From the IMG/VR virus record IMGVR_UViG_3300006315_000024, positions 1 through 28,327 of that record: DNA of 28,327 nt, one strand, 5' to 3'. Shown here one piece after another: positions 1 to 7,797 of this stretch (positions are counted from its first letter, which is position 1; every line of letters starts with the position of its first letter). The stretch is from a virus. The position numbers and the translations under genes were made by a program. The notes under the pieces are model-generated. The model saw only the letters and a list, made by a program, of their open reading frames with translations, was not told the DNA's origin and did no database searches.

Positions 1-264
1 CCAAGTGGCGCTGGTGGCACATGGAATAACCCTACTTTCGAAGGCGGTAAAGGTGGTTCTGGCGGTGGCGATGGCGGAGATGCTACATATCAAAACACAA
101 CTTCAGGTAAGAATGGCGGTAACTACGGCTCTGGCGGTGGTGGCGGTGGCGCTTGGTATGGTTGGGGCCCATGTTCAGGTGCGGGACAAAATGCACCGTC
201 GGCTATAAGAATTATTTGGGGTTCAGGCAGAGCATATCCTTCAACTAATACAGCAGATGTGTAA
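1..264 (+). CDS. Glycine-rich phage tail (fibre-like) protein, C-terminal end, 5' partial
   Basis: The reading frame is open from the first base and stops with TAA at 262-264, giving the last 87 residues of a longer protein. The visible part is dominated by Gly-rich runs mixed with Ser, Asn and Tyr, and ends in RIIWGSGRAYPSTNTADV. Gly-rich domains closing with this kind of tail (IIWG.GR.FP.T.T) are known at the C-terminus of tail-fibre and other virion surface proteins of marine podoviruses and myoviruses. The small genes that follow immediately fit the usual fibre, assembly-factor and lysis order. The role in host contact is inferred from the family; the N-terminal part that would decide it lies outside the window. 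A 67-residue frame at 5-208 on the same strand is a shadow of this gene. Confidence 0.8.
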   Translation, partial: PSGAGGTWNNPTFEGGKGGSGGGDGGDATYQNTTSGKNGGNYGSGGGGGGAWYGWGPCSGAGQNAPSAIRIIWGSGRAYPSTNTADV

Positions 265-276
265 AGGAGATAAAAA

Positions 277-795
277 ATGACTTTAAAAAACGCAACACCA
301 CCTGAAGATAGAAAATATTATACTAAGATTATAGACGGGCAACCTATTAATAATATAGTCGAAGATGAGTTTGACTTAATGAATTATAGAAATATTGATG
401 TGCATGATCCTTCTCTAAATTATCATTTAGTGGATTGTTCTGCTATGTTTAATAATGATTTTGAAAATTCTCTTTTACCTTATGAAAGACTGGCAGAAAC
501 TACAATAGAGTTAGTTGATGAAACATGGACTCTTGTTGAAAATAAGACTGAATTAACAGGAGAACCATTAGCTGAAAAACAACAATTTGTTGAACAGCAA
601 ATGACTTTTGAAAGAGATGCACAAGTTGAATTAGCAGAAGATTACGAGTCTAAAGAAACAGATCCCACGAAGAAAGCAACTTGGCAACAATTTATAACAG
701 ATTTGGAAGATTGGACTTTTGATCCAGATGACAAGAATCCTGTATTACCCCCAATACCTGAAAGCATTAGACCTGGGCCGCCAGACGCAAATTAA
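277..795 (+). CDS. Acidic hypothetical protein after the tail fibre, possible fibre assembly or chaperone protein
   Basis: A 172-residue acidic protein with a strong Shine-Dalgarno (AAGGAG, 265-270) before the ATG. No catalytic motif is visible. The C-terminal third, with a Trp-rich stretch (TWQQFITDLEDWTFDP, about residues 135-150) followed by proline-rich PVLPPIPE, resembles the general style of small tail-fibre assembly proteins, which bind fibre tips and are encoded directly downstream of the fibre gene. It lies 12 bp after the glycine-rich tail gene, which supports that idea. I do not recognise a specific family, so the assembly role is inference from position and composition only. Confidence 0.6.
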   Translation: MTLKNATPPEDRKYYTKIIDGQPINNIVEDEFDLMNYRNIDVHDPSLNYHLVDCSAMFNNDFENSLLPYERLAETTIELVDETWTLVENKTELTGEPLAEKQQFVEQQMTFERDAQVELAEDYESKETDPTKKATWQQFITDLEDWTFDPDDKNPVLPPIPESIRPGPPDAN

Positions 796-810
796 TTAAA
801 AGGAGTTTTT

Positions 811-972
811 ATGACCATATTATTATTAATTTTAACAAGCATTGTTACATTATCATCTTTAGTATGTAGCTTTGTTCCTACAAGTCTTTTACCAGATGAC
901 GCTAAAAAAGTATTAAAGATTTTAGCTTTAAACTTTAACAATGTTCATTACGACTGCGACCATGACGAGTAA
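811..972 (+). CDS. Small membrane protein (53 aa)
   Basis: A short gene with a good ribosome binding site (AGGAG at 801-805, ATG at 811). Residues 3-20 are almost entirely hydrophobic (TILLLILTSIVTLSSLVC), giving one membrane segment or uncleaved signal anchor. The C-terminal half is charged and ends HYDCDHDE. It sits in a run of small membrane proteins, which in phages often holds holin, antiholin or spanin genes, but nothing in the sequence shows which of these it might be. The high-quality start site and tight fit between neighbours (15 bp from the previous stop, 5 bp to the next start) are the main support for it being real. Confidence 0.6.
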   Translation: MTILLLILTSIVTLSSLVCSFVPTSLLPDDAKKVLKILALNFNNVHYDCDHDE

Positions 973-977
973 TTGTT

Positions 978-1184
978 ATGAGTGGTCTATCTGAACTTGA
1001 ACAAGGCAAATTAATAGAAGCAGTCGAAAGTCTTGAAAAGCAAGTAACAAGATTAAACACAAGACTTGATTCTCTTGAAGGGCAAATGAAGTCAGGTAAA
1101 GGCATTGTTATAGGTATCTTTTTAACGGCTAGTGGTATATCGGCTGCCGCCGCCACAATGTTTGGAAAAATGCTTGGGGAATAA
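978..1184 (+). CDS. Small coiled-coil plus transmembrane protein (XhlA/holin-like architecture)
   Basis: A 68-residue protein. Residues 1-40 form an amphipathic helix with heptad-like spacing (LIEAVESLEKQVTRLNTRLDSLEGQM), and residues 43-65 form one hydrophobic segment (GIVIGIFLTASGISAAAATMFG). This coiled coil plus C-terminal membrane helix is the architecture of XhlA-type lysis accessory proteins and of small tail-associated membrane proteins. It lies in the small-membrane-protein cassette upstream of a 3-TM holin-like gene. A lysis role is plausible but rests on architecture and neighbourhood. Its last 11 bases overlap my preferred start of the following nuclease gene. Confidence 0.6.
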   Translation: MSGLSELEQGKLIEAVESLEKQVTRLNTRLDSLEGQMKSGKGIVIGIFLTASGISAAAATMFGKMLGE

Positions 1185-1590
1185 CAATAGACAAAAAGGA
1201 AGAATAGGAGAATTGTTTGTGTGCTATATTCTTGAAAAATTTGGTTATCAAACAGCTTTTGTTGATACGCAAGGTTATGATGTAATTGTTAATTACAAAA
1301 AAAGACCTATTCGTATTCAAGTAAAATCTGCTCTCTCAAGAGATTACAATAGAAAAAAAGGTGGTAAACCTAGATATAATTTTGCTACTAACATTGGTGG
1401 TGAAAAAAGAAAATACACAAAAGAAGATGCAGATATTATCGCTTTATTTGGTTCAGACCATGAAACAGTAATCTTTAAGCTAGTTGATGAAATAAAAACA
1501 AAAACACATAAATTATCTGAAGCACATTTTTACGATAAGTCTATAATGAAACAAAGTTTTGAGAGGTGTTTAGAATCATGTTCGGTTTAA
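1174..1590 (+). CDS. Small PD-(D/E)XK nuclease-like protein
   Basis: About 138 residues. The N-terminal part reads RQKGRIGELFVCYILEKFG, then a YDVIV segment, then RIQVKSA. This is the order of a PD-(D/E)XK nuclease core: the Glu of GE in the first helix, the Asp of the beta strand and the Q-x-K of the next strand. Similar stand-alone domains occur as Holliday-junction-resolvase-like or restriction-like proteins in phages and hosts. The start is uncertain: the frame is open to a GTG at 1132, but the recognisable domain begins just after TTG 1174, which has a GGAA upstream and overlaps the previous gene by only 11 bases, so I use it. The gene sits unusually within a lysis-like cassette and overlaps the next gene by 13 bases. 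The fold assignment is from motif pattern alone; the DNA substrate is unknown. Confidence 0.65.
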   Translation: MGNNNRQKGRIGELFVCYILEKFGYQTAFVDTQGYDVIVNYKKRPIRIQVKSALSRDYNRKKGGKPRYNFATNIGGEKRKYTKEDADIIALFGSDHETVIFKLVDEIKTKTHKLSEAHFYDKSIMKQSFERCLESCSV

Positions 1591-2015
1591 TCGGCTCTTT
1601 ATTAGGATTCGCTAGTTCAGGTTTACCAGCCGTGCTAGATCATTTTAAACAAAAAAGTTCGCAAAAACATGAGTTAGCTTTAATGGAAATGGCTGCTAAA
1701 CATAAAATAACTGTAGCTAAAGCAAAAGCAGATGAAGCCGAAATATCAGGTGTATATCAACACAGTCAAACAATTCAAAACAATGCTAGTAAATGGATAG
1801 TTAATTTAAGTGGTCTTGTAAGGCCTACAGTTACCTTTGCAATATTAGGTTTATACTTAACTGCAAAAACTTTAGCTGTTGTCCAGGTGTATCAAAATGG
1901 TGGTGATTTACATGAGTTTTTACCAGAAATATATTCAGAAACAGATGTTGGTATTTTAAGTTCAGTTGTATGTTTTTGGTTCTCAAGTAGAGCAATAGAG
2001 AAAATGAGAAAGTAA
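1578..2015 (+). CDS. Holin-like membrane protein, 3-TM phage holin family resemblance
   Basis: I start at ATG 1578 because GAGAGG (1561-1566) is well placed for it; an upstream GTG at 1566 lies inside that site. The 145-residue protein begins with a hydrophobic segment (FGLIGSLLGFASSGLPAVLD), then has a charged Ala- and Lys-rich helix (residues about 25-65), then an RPTVTFAILGLYLTAK membrane segment and a last hydrophobic segment (VGILSSVVCFWFSSRAIEK). This plan (short N-terminal segment, coiled helix with two hydrophobic segments following, the first opening LVRPTVTF) matches holins of the 3-TM type used by phages and gene transfer agents to permeabilise the inner membrane. No endolysin is visible in the window. 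Assignment is by architecture and the RPTVT-like signature. Confidence 0.65.
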   Translation: MFGLIGSLLGFASSGLPAVLDHFKQKSSQKHELALMEMAAKHKITVAKAKADEAEISGVYQHSQTIQNNASKWIVNLSGLVRPTVTFAILGLYLTAKTLAVVQVYQNGGDLHEFLPEIYSETDVGILSSVVCFWFSSRAIEKMRK

Positions 2016-2019
2016 TATA

Positions 2020-2583
2020 ATGGATAAAATTATTGATGCAATAAAAGGAATAATATCGCCAGAACAATCTTGGTCAGCTTTTGTTATGAAGATTACAAGT
2101 CTTATAATTGTAGCTGTAATTGGATATATAGGTTTTCAACAATATCTTAATCTTGGTGTTGAAGAAGATAACGAAATTCCAATAGTAGAAGTGTATGAAA
2201 AAGACCCTGAGAAAAAAGTTAAAGTAGAAGATTTAATTACTAAACTTCTAAGGTCAAATAGAGATATTGAATCAGTATGGTTATATGATTGGATAGATGC
2301 ACGAAATATAGTGCCTTTGTATAATGAACCTAGAAATAGCGAAGATTTATTACCAACAGGATATTTTATGGAAGGTGATGAATATGTGATTGGTCATTTT
2401 GTTTTAAGTCAATGCACCTCTTTAGATAGAGATGTAGTCAATACAGCGTGTCCTATTATGTCCTCAGAAGATGCTTGGGGTGTTTTGTTAGTTACCTATC
2501 AAAACGATACAGCACCAGACTTAAAAACGACTAAAGCAACAGCTATGAAAATATCTGAAATATTATATTTGATTGAGAGATAA
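2020..2583 (+). CDS. Membrane-anchored protein of unknown function, possible GAF-like sensor domain
   Basis: A 187-residue protein beginning MDKIIDAIKGI. It has one membrane segment at about residues 24-42 (ITSLIIVAVIGYIGFQQYL) and a soluble C-terminal domain. In that domain I see a pattern like a small ligand-binding (GAF or PAS-type) fold: IESVWLYDWIDARNIVPLY, then a segment with two Cys (QCTSLDRDVVNTACPI) and a closing strand WGVLLVTY followed by a helix. That fold suggestion is weak and based only on the strand and helix rhythm. Genes before and after also encode N-terminally anchored membrane proteins, so the three could act together at the inner membrane during lysis or superinfection exclusion. 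Function unknown. Confidence 0.6.
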   Translation: MDKIIDAIKGIISPEQSWSAFVMKITSLIIVAVIGYIGFQQYLNLGVEEDNEIPIVEVYEKDPEKKVKVEDLITKLLRSNRDIESVWLYDWIDARNIVPLYNEPRNSEDLLPTGYFMEGDEYVIGHFVLSQCTSLDRDVVNTACPIMSSEDAWGVLLVTYQNDTAPDLKTTKATAMKISEILYLIER

Positions 2584-2585
2584 TA

Positions 2586-2891
2586 ATGGTAGAAAAAAGT
2601 TTAAAAGTTTCAGATAATTCAGTTATAGCGATACCACTAAGAAATTTAATTGCTATAATTGGAACAGTAGCAGTAGCAGTTTGGGGTTATTTTGGTGTTT
2701 CTGAAAGACTAAACTTCATAGAACATGAACTTGATTTACAAATGAAAGACATAGAGTTAAATAGTGAATTTAGAATTAAATGGCCAAGAGGTGAGATGGG
2801 TAGCCTACCAGATGACGCTAGACAAGATATGAAAATAGAAATGTTAGAACAAGAAGTAACTAAATTAAAAGATAACAGAGATGAAGAATAA
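2586..2891 (+). CDS. Small membrane protein with C-terminal coiled coil
   Basis: A 101-residue protein with one membrane segment at about residues 20-40 (LIAIIGTVAVAVWGYFGV). A long charged helix follows, including SERLNFIEHELDLQMKDIE and a final acidic and basic heptad-like stretch. The middle motif (SEFRIKWPRGEMGSLPDD) looks like a conserved signature I associate with small proteins of marine podoviruses placed between lysis and tail genes, but I cannot confirm this without a search. It starts 2 bases after the previous stop, and its stop overlaps the next ATG (TAATG), so it is translationally coupled. A spanin-like or tail-anchoring role is possible. Nothing decides between them. Confidence 0.6.
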   Translation: MVEKSLKVSDNSVIAIPLRNLIAIIGTVAVAVWGYFGVSERLNFIEHELDLQMKDIELNSEFRIKWPRGEMGSLPDDARQDMKIEMLEQEVTKLKDNRDEE

Positions 2892-4387
2892 TGCCTTATG
2901 TTGAATTAAAAATACCAAGTGGAGTTTATAAAAATGGAACTGAATTACAAGCTAAAGGTCGTTGGCACGACTGTAACTTAGTTCGTTGGGATAATAATGC
3001 TATGCAACCAGTAAAAGGTTGGACTCAATTAGGTGCTAATACAACAACAGGCAAAGCAAGAAAAATGGTTAGCTGGACTGACAACAATAGAAACAGAAGA
3101 TTAGCTGTAGGAACACCAAACAAACTTTATTACTATACTATTGAAGGGCAACAATACGACATAACACCAGTTGGTTTTACCACAGGAAATGATGACGCTG
3201 TTGAAAATGTTTCTTATGGTAATTATGTTTACGGAACAGGAAACTATGGCACACAAAGACCTGACCATGGTATATGGACACCTTGCACAACTTGGTCTTT
3301 AGATAATTGGGGACAATATCTAGTTGGTTGTAGCACAACAGACGGAAAAGTTTATGAGTGGCAGTTAGGCAACGGAACTGTTGCTCAACAAATAGCTAAT
3401 TGCCCAACAAGTAATCAAGGTATAATTGTTACGGAAGAAAGAGCGTTAATGCTCTTAGGTGCTGGTGGCGACCCAAAAAAAATACAATGGTCTGATTTAG
3501 AAGATAATACAGATTGGACACCAGGTGGCACGAATCAAGCTGGTAGTTTTAATCTTAATGGTCATGGTAAAGTAATAACAGCAATAAGAACTAAAGGACA
3601 AATACTTATACTTTCAACTATTGATGCCTATACCTCAACTTATGTTGGTTTACCTTTTGTATATTCTTTTGAAAGAGTTGGTTCTAATTGTGGAGTTATT
3701 TCAGCAAACTCAATAGTAGCTACTGATACTTTTGCAGTTTGGATGGGTAATGGTCAGTTCTTTATGTATGACGGACTTGTTAAATCATTACCTAGTGATG
3801 TTAGCGATTATGTCTTTAGCGACATGAATGTTAGTCAAAAAAGTAAAGTATATGCCTTTAACAATTCTCAATTCTCAGAAATATGGTGGTTTTATCCTAG
3901 TTCTGATAGCACAGAAAACAATAGATATGTTGCTTGGAACTATAAAGAAAATCATTGGACAATAGGTAACTTAGCTAGAACTTGTGCAGAAGATGAAGGT
4001 ATATTTTTAAATCCTGTTATGATTGGTGCTGATTATAAACTTTATGAACACGAAACTGGATATTCATATTCAGGTGAATCAACAAGTGTTTTTGCTGAAT
4101 CAGGGCCATATCAAATAGACCAACCTAACGGAAGATTAATGAATGTATTGCAGATAATACCAGACGAAAAAACATTAGGTGATGTTTCTGCTAAATTTAA
4201 AGTTAGAAACTATCCAACAGGAACAGAAACAACATATCCAAGTAGCGGATCTTTTACTTTAGCCAATCCTACAGATGTAAGATTTACTGCAAGAGAAGTT
4301 AAATTTAGAGTTGAAACTGCAAGAAACTCCGATTGGAGAGTTGGTAATATGCAAATCTTTATAAGGTCAGGTGGGGGTAGAGGATAA
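2891..4387 (+). CDS. Virion structural protein, probable tail or head-completion protein (P22 gp10-like length)
   Basis: A 498-residue protein with no charged extremes, rich in Trp, Tyr, Gly and Asn, and with repeated short strand-like blocks (LAVGTPNKLYYYTI, YLVGCSTTDGKVYEW, ALMLLGAGGDPKKIQWSD, FAVWMGNGQFFMYDG). These read as blades of a beta-propeller or beta-barrel. The N-terminus (MPYVELKIPSGVYKNGTELQAKGRWHDCNLVRW) looks like that of tail-tube or DNA-stabilisation proteins, which open with a short peptide stating which residues contact the portal. P22 gp10 has a similar length and lies in a similar virion module; that comparison is by length and composition, not by alignment. It is coupled to both neighbours by TAATG overlaps. 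Confidence 0.65.
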   Translation: MPYVELKIPSGVYKNGTELQAKGRWHDCNLVRWDNNAMQPVKGWTQLGANTTTGKARKMVSWTDNNRNRRLAVGTPNKLYYYTIEGQQYDITPVGFTTGNDDAVENVSYGNYVYGTGNYGTQRPDHGIWTPCTTWSLDNWGQYLVGCSTTDGKVYEWQLGNGTVAQQIANCPTSNQGIIVTEERALMLLGAGGDPKKIQWSDLEDNTDWTPGGTNQAGSFNLNGHGKVITAIRTKGQILILSTIDAYTSTYVGLPFVYSFERVGSNCGVISANSIVATDTFAVWMGNGQFFMYDGLVKSLPSDVSDYVFSDMNVSQKSKVYAFNNSQFSEIWWFYPSSDSTENNRYVAWNYKENHWTIGNLARTCAEDEGIFLNPVMIGADYKLYEHETGYSYSGESTSVFAESGPYQIDQPNGRLMNVLQIIPDEKTLGDVSAKFKVRNYPTGTETTYPSSGSFTLANPTDVRFTAREVKFRVETARNSDWRVGNMQIFIRSGGGRG

Positions 4388-4593
4388 TGAGATTACCACT
4401 ACCAACTCCAGAATATAACTCAGGTATTGCTCAACAAACAAACAATACTTTAGAGCAAGAAGATAAAAAAAATTTTAAAAAAGATACTGATATAAATATT
4501 AATGACGGAAGATTAATTTTAAAATCTCCTAACGGAACACGATATAATATAACAGTTGATAATTCAGGAAACATTAGTGCGAGTGCGATATGA
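4387..4593 (+). CDS. Small hypothetical protein (68 aa) in the virion module
   Basis: The ATG overlaps the preceding stop (TAATG at 4385-4389) and its own stop overlaps the next gene by 4 bases, so it is embedded in a coupled run. The protein is hydrophilic. The N-terminal half is Asn- and Lys-rich (NTLEQEDKKNFKKDTDIN), and the second half forms strand-like segments (GRLILKSPNGTRYNITVDNSGNI) resembling a beta-hairpin repeat often found in phage tail decoration or fibre-connector peptides. No known family is recognised. Its place between two virion-associated genes suggests a minor structural or assembly role, but this is only positional. Confidence 0.55.
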   Translation: MRLPLPTPEYNSGIAQQTNNTLEQEDKKNFKKDTDININDGRLILKSPNGTRYNITVDNSGNISASAI

Positions 4594-4961
4594 ATATAGA
4601 AAATATAGAAAATTTTGAAAAAAATTGCCAAAACATACAAAAGGCATTAGATTATGGAAAGAACAGTCATACTCTTGATGATGTAAGAGAAAGTATAGCC
4701 AAAGGAGATATGTTTTATCATTCTCTTGGAAACTCCTTTATCATTACGGAAGTTCATGTATTTCCACAATATTATAATTTACACGGCTTTTTAGCCGGTG
4801 GTCATACAGAAGAATTAAAAAAAATTATGCCTTATTTAGAACAAAAAGCTAAAGAGGTTGGCTGTAAATATACAACATTAACAGGAAGGAAAGGTTGGGA
4901 AAGAGCTTTTAAAGATGTTGGCTATAAACCAACATTTTACACATTAGACAAGGAATTATAA
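4590..4961 (+). CDS. GNAT-like N-acetyltransferase-related protein (123 aa) in virion module
   Basis: A 123-residue protein whose second half has the late-GNAT pattern: a strand (FIITEVHVFPQYYNLHGFLAGG), a helix with Glu and Lys (TEELKKIMPYLEQKAKEVGC), a strand (KYTTLTG), then GWERAFKDVGYKPTFYTLDKEL. The last part matches the familiar acetyltransferase ending in which a helix is followed by a GY/F segment and a final strand. The classic acetyl-CoA loop (Q/RxxGxG/A) is not clear, so it may be a non-catalytic or divergent member. Such proteins sit beside tail genes in several marine phage genomes, where their substrate is unknown. It has a 4-base overlap with the upstream gene and 2 bp to the next ATG. 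Confidence 0.5.
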   Translation: MNIENIENFEKNCQNIQKALDYGKNSHTLDDVRESIAKGDMFYHSLGNSFIITEVHVFPQYYNLHGFLAGGHTEELKKIMPYLEQKAKEVGCKYTTLTGRKGWERAFKDVGYKPTFYTLDKEL

Positions 4962-4963
4962 AA

Positions 4964-6517
4964 ATGGGAAAATCAAAATCTTCAGGTGGTTCAGAGTTAG
5001 ATCCAGCAATCCGTCAAATGATGCAAGAAACCTTTAACTTAGGTAAGGGTGTTATAACGGAAAGTAGGCCTGTTTTAGATGCAGACGGAAACCAGATTAT
5101 TGATTATGTAACTGGCCCAGGTGGTTCACGAATACCTATACCAAGAACAACAACAGGACTAAAACAATATCAAGAGTATGAAGGAGATAGATTTGTTGAT
5201 CCTGATACTTATACAACTATTGGTGAAAGAGAAGCATTAAAATTTTTAGGTGGTAATGAATTTCAAGAAACAGACCGTTTAAATAATTTATATGGTCAGA
5301 TGACAACAGCTGCGGGTTACACACCTCAAGATGTTACCTCAAGAGATGTTACCTCAAGAGATGTTACTTCAAGAGATGTTACAGCTGGACTAATTGATGC
5401 ACCAGACGCAATAGCAAGAACTATGGTTGCAGAAGAAAGGGTTGCAGATCCAGACGATATAACTGCAAGAGAGGTATTAGAAAGAGGGTTTGATATTGAA
5501 AGAGTAAGTTTACCTGGAACATTTACTCCTACAACATTTGCAGATACAAATTTAGATCCCTATATGAATCCATATAGGCAAAATGTTTTAGATGTTACTT
5601 TAAGTGATATAGAAAGAGGTAGGGACAGACAATTATCTGATTTACAAGCTAGGGCAGCTCAAGCCGGAGCTTTTGGTGGAACAAGACAAGCTGTTGAAGA
5701 ATCATTAATTAATGAAAATGCTTTAAGGGAGCTTGGCAGACAATCAGCTTTATTAAATCAACAAGGTTTTGATGTAGCATCACAATTAGCATCTCAAGAT
5801 ATTGGGATATTAAATACTGCTGCACAACAAAATATTGATAATTTAAGAGAATCACAAAGATTAAATCAAGCAACGGATTTAGCAGCCGAGCAATCAATGT
5901 TAGATGCTGCTATGGAAGCACAAAGATTAAATCAAGCTAGAGATTTATCATTAGGGCAGTTTAATACAGAAGCGGCTCAACAAGCAGCTTTAGCTAATCA
6001 AGCTGCTAACCTTGAAGCGCAAGGCATGAATCAGGAAGATGCTTTTAGAGTGGCTTCAGCTAATGTAGATAATATATTTAGACAACAATCAACAAATGTA
6101 TCTAACACACTTGAAGCAGATCTAGCTAATCAAGCATCATCATTAGAAGCAGACTTAGCTAATCAAGCATCATCATTAGAAGCTTCTTTAGCTAACCAAG
6201 CGGCATCTCTTGAAGCTGCTATGGCAAATCAAGATGCTGGTTTATTAGCCAATCAACAAAATATGGGTGGTTTAATGGACGCTGCAACATTAGCTTCAGG
6301 AGCTACGGCATCTGAGTTAGGTAGGTTTGGTGCTATGACAGATATTGGTGATAGAAGGACAGCAAGAGAGCAACAAGACGCAGATTTTAAATATCAACAA
6401 TTCTTAGAAGCTGAAGAATATCAAAGAATGTTAGCTCAGTTCTTAGGCGGATTATTACAAGGTTTCCCAACACCAATGAGATCCAAAAACAGTCAGCGTG
6501 GATTGACATTATTTTAA
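4964..6517 (+). CDS. Large Ala/Gln-rich virion protein, probable internal or tail-hub (ejection) protein
   Basis: A 517-residue protein. The N-terminal 110 residues are mixed. Residues about 123-142 hold a DVTSR tandem repeat (separate entry). At about residue 198, DPYMNPYRQNV opens a helical domain, with GAFGGTRQA at about 235. This DPYxNPY ... GAFGGSRQA combination is a signature I know from virion proteins of marine podoviruses and other phages, where the Ala- and Gln-rich helices form internal or tail-tube proteins. Residues about 270-440 are long alpha-helix with an 11-residue repeat (LEADLANQASS). The low-complexity helices fit a protein that is threaded through the tail with the DNA. 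Position between tail and portal-type proteins agrees. Exact place in the virion is inference. Confidence 0.7.
   Translation: MGKSKSSGGSELDPAIRQMMQETFNLGKGVITESRPVLDADGNQIIDYVTGPGGSRIPIPRTTTGLKQYQEYEGDRFVDPDTYTTIGEREALKFLGGNEFQETDRLNNLYGQMTTAAGYTPQDVTSRDVTSRDVTSRDVTAGLIDAPDAIARTMVAEERVADPDDITAREVLERGFDIERVSLPGTFTPTTFADTNLDPYMNPYRQNVLDVTLSDIERGRDRQLSDLQARAAQAGAFGGTRQAVEESLINENALRELGRQSALLNQQGFDVASQLASQDIGILNTAAQQNIDNLRESQRLNQATDLAAEQSMLDAAMEAQRLNQARDLSLGQFNTEAAQQAALANQAANLEAQGMNQEDAFRVASANVDNIFRQQSTNVSNTLEADLANQASSLEADLANQASSLEASLANQAASLEAAMANQDAGLLANQQNMGGLMDAATLASGATASELGRFGAMTDIGDRRTAREQQDADFKYQQFLEAEEYQRMLAQFLGGLLQGFPTPMRSKNSQRGLTLF
5330..5389 (+). repeat. 15-bp tandem repeat coding DVTSR
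   Basis: Three full 15-bp units at 5330-5344, 5345-5359 and 5360-5374, plus a decayed fourth at 5375-5389, encode DVTSR, DVTSR, DVTSR, DVTAG. The first two units are identical at DNA level and the third differs by one base (ACC to ACT), which points to recent slippage duplication. The repeat lies in a low-complexity linker of the 517-residue virion protein and keeps the frame. Confidence 0.9.
6110..6241 (+). repeat. 33-bp tandem repeat coding an 11-residue helix unit
   Basis: Four in-frame 33-bp units at 6110-6142, 6143-6175, 6176-6208 and 6209-6241 encode LEADLANQASS, the same again, LEASLANQAAS and LEAAMANQDAG. The units drift progressively towards the 3' side, as expected for tandem duplication within a helical rod. 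An 11-residue period is typical of right-handed or straight coiled coils (3/11 packing), so this part may form a filament or tube lining. Confidence 0.9.
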
Positions 6518-6534
6518 AGTAAAAGGTTATTAAT

Positions 6535-7797
6535 ATGGCAACAGATTATTCAGATTTATTATTAAACCCACAAGATAGATTGTTATATCAAAAGTTTTTA
6601 CGGTTTAGTGAACCACAACCTACCGGTGGCGGTGGCGGTGGTTCTGTAGTCCCACAACCTCAACGACCAACAGAATTTGATAGAAGTGTTTTACCTACAA
6701 GCCCAGATTATGAAAATCCAAGAACAGGCGAAATAGGCCCTATAGCAGATTTAACTAGACCAGCTGTTGTAACACCTACATTAAAGGATTATATAGTAGG
6801 TAGGCCAGATAATCCTAATACTGTATTAACAGATGAAAAAGTAAATCCAATCGGCTCATTTATTCTTGATAGATTTAATGCAAAAATGGGTGTAACAAGA
6901 AAAGATTTAGATGAAGCTGAAAGACAAAGGATAGCTAGGGAATATAGAGAAGATCCTATTTCTATACAATTTTTAGACAATAATGAAGTTGTAGATTTAG
7001 GATCTAGTAGAGCTAATTTACCAAGAGCTATAGAAGAAACAACTAATGTTCAAAGACCTTATAGAATTATTGGTTTGGCGGGAGATTTTGACGGTTTAAA
7101 TAATTATGATGATAGAGTAAAAAGACTTCAAGATAGTCAAGATACGCAAAAAACTTTAAGAGATATTACAGAAAGACAAGAGGGTTTTAATACTATACTA
7201 GCAACAGGATTTGCTCCTGGTGGGCCAACAGCTTCTTCTGATATTGGATTGATTTTTGCTTACATGAAAATACTTGATCCTGGATCAGTTGTTCGTGAAT
7301 CTGAATTTGCTTTAACTGAAGATAAAACACCTTTTTTTGAAAAAACTTTTGGAAGAAATTGGAGAAAAATAGTTACAAAAGAGGGTGAATTTTTAAGCCC
7401 AAAAACAAGAAAGAATCACATAAAAACTGCAATAAACACTTATTACAAACAAATAGAGTTATCTGAACCTAAACTAGATTTTGTTAGGGAAAGTGCCTTG
7501 CGTAGAGGTGTTAGACCTGAAGATGTAGTAGGGCCAGATCAAAAAGAAATTTTAACAAATCAATTAATTATAGATTTAAAAAGAGCAGCTGTTCCTGGAA
7601 ATGGTTATAGTGATTCAGATATATTAGAAATAGTTGATGTGTTAGATGTTGCAACGGATATAAAAAATTCTGATTTAAGAGAAATATTAAAAAATACAGG
7701 GATTACTATGAATAAAGATAATTCAAATTACAATAATACAGATGAATTTTTAAAAGAGTTTTTTCCAGACGAAGATGAGGAAAAATTAGATGAGTAA
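6535..7797 (+). CDS. Virion protein, probable internal/ejection protein with SDIGLIFAYMK signature
   Basis: A 420-residue protein. The first 100 residues are Pro-rich with a Gly run (TGGGGGGSVVPQP at about residue 31) and look disordered. Residues about 233-258 contain SDIGLIFAYMKILDPGSVVRESEF. This signature (SDIALIYAYMKxLDPGSVVREGEF) is widespread in phage proteins annotated as internal virion, structural or lytic-tail proteins, and is the strongest clue to its class. The C-terminus is acidic. It ends overlapping the next gene by 8 bases. No transglycosylase catalytic pattern (such as ES..G..) is clear, so a murein-degrading role cannot be claimed. Confidence 0.65.
   Translation: MATDYSDLLLNPQDRLLYQKFLRFSEPQPTGGGGGGSVVPQPQRPTEFDRSVLPTSPDYENPRTGEIGPIADLTRPAVVTPTLKDYIVGRPDNPNTVLTDEKVNPIGSFILDRFNAKMGVTRKDLDEAERQRIAREYREDPISIQFLDNNEVVDLGSSRANLPRAIEETTNVQRPYRIIGLAGDFDGLNNYDDRVKRLQDSQDTQKTLRDITERQEGFNTILATGFAPGGPTASSDIGLIFAYMKILDPGSVVRESEFALTEDKTPFFEKTFGRNWRKIVTKEGEFLSPKTRKNHIKTAINTYYKQIELSEPKLDFVRESALRRGVRPEDVVGPDQKEILTNQLIIDLKRAAVPGNGYSDSDILEIVDVLDVATDIKNSDLREILKNTGITMNKDNSNYNNTDEFLKEFFPDEDEEKLDE

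Noticed and set aside
5-208. Frame of 67 codons on the plus strand
   Set aside because: The real frame (1-264) is glycine-rich and ends in a tail-protein signature; this one is out of frame with it.
4590-4961. Functional acetyltransferase annotation
   Set aside because: The acetyl-CoA loop is unclear, so I describe it only as GNAT-like.
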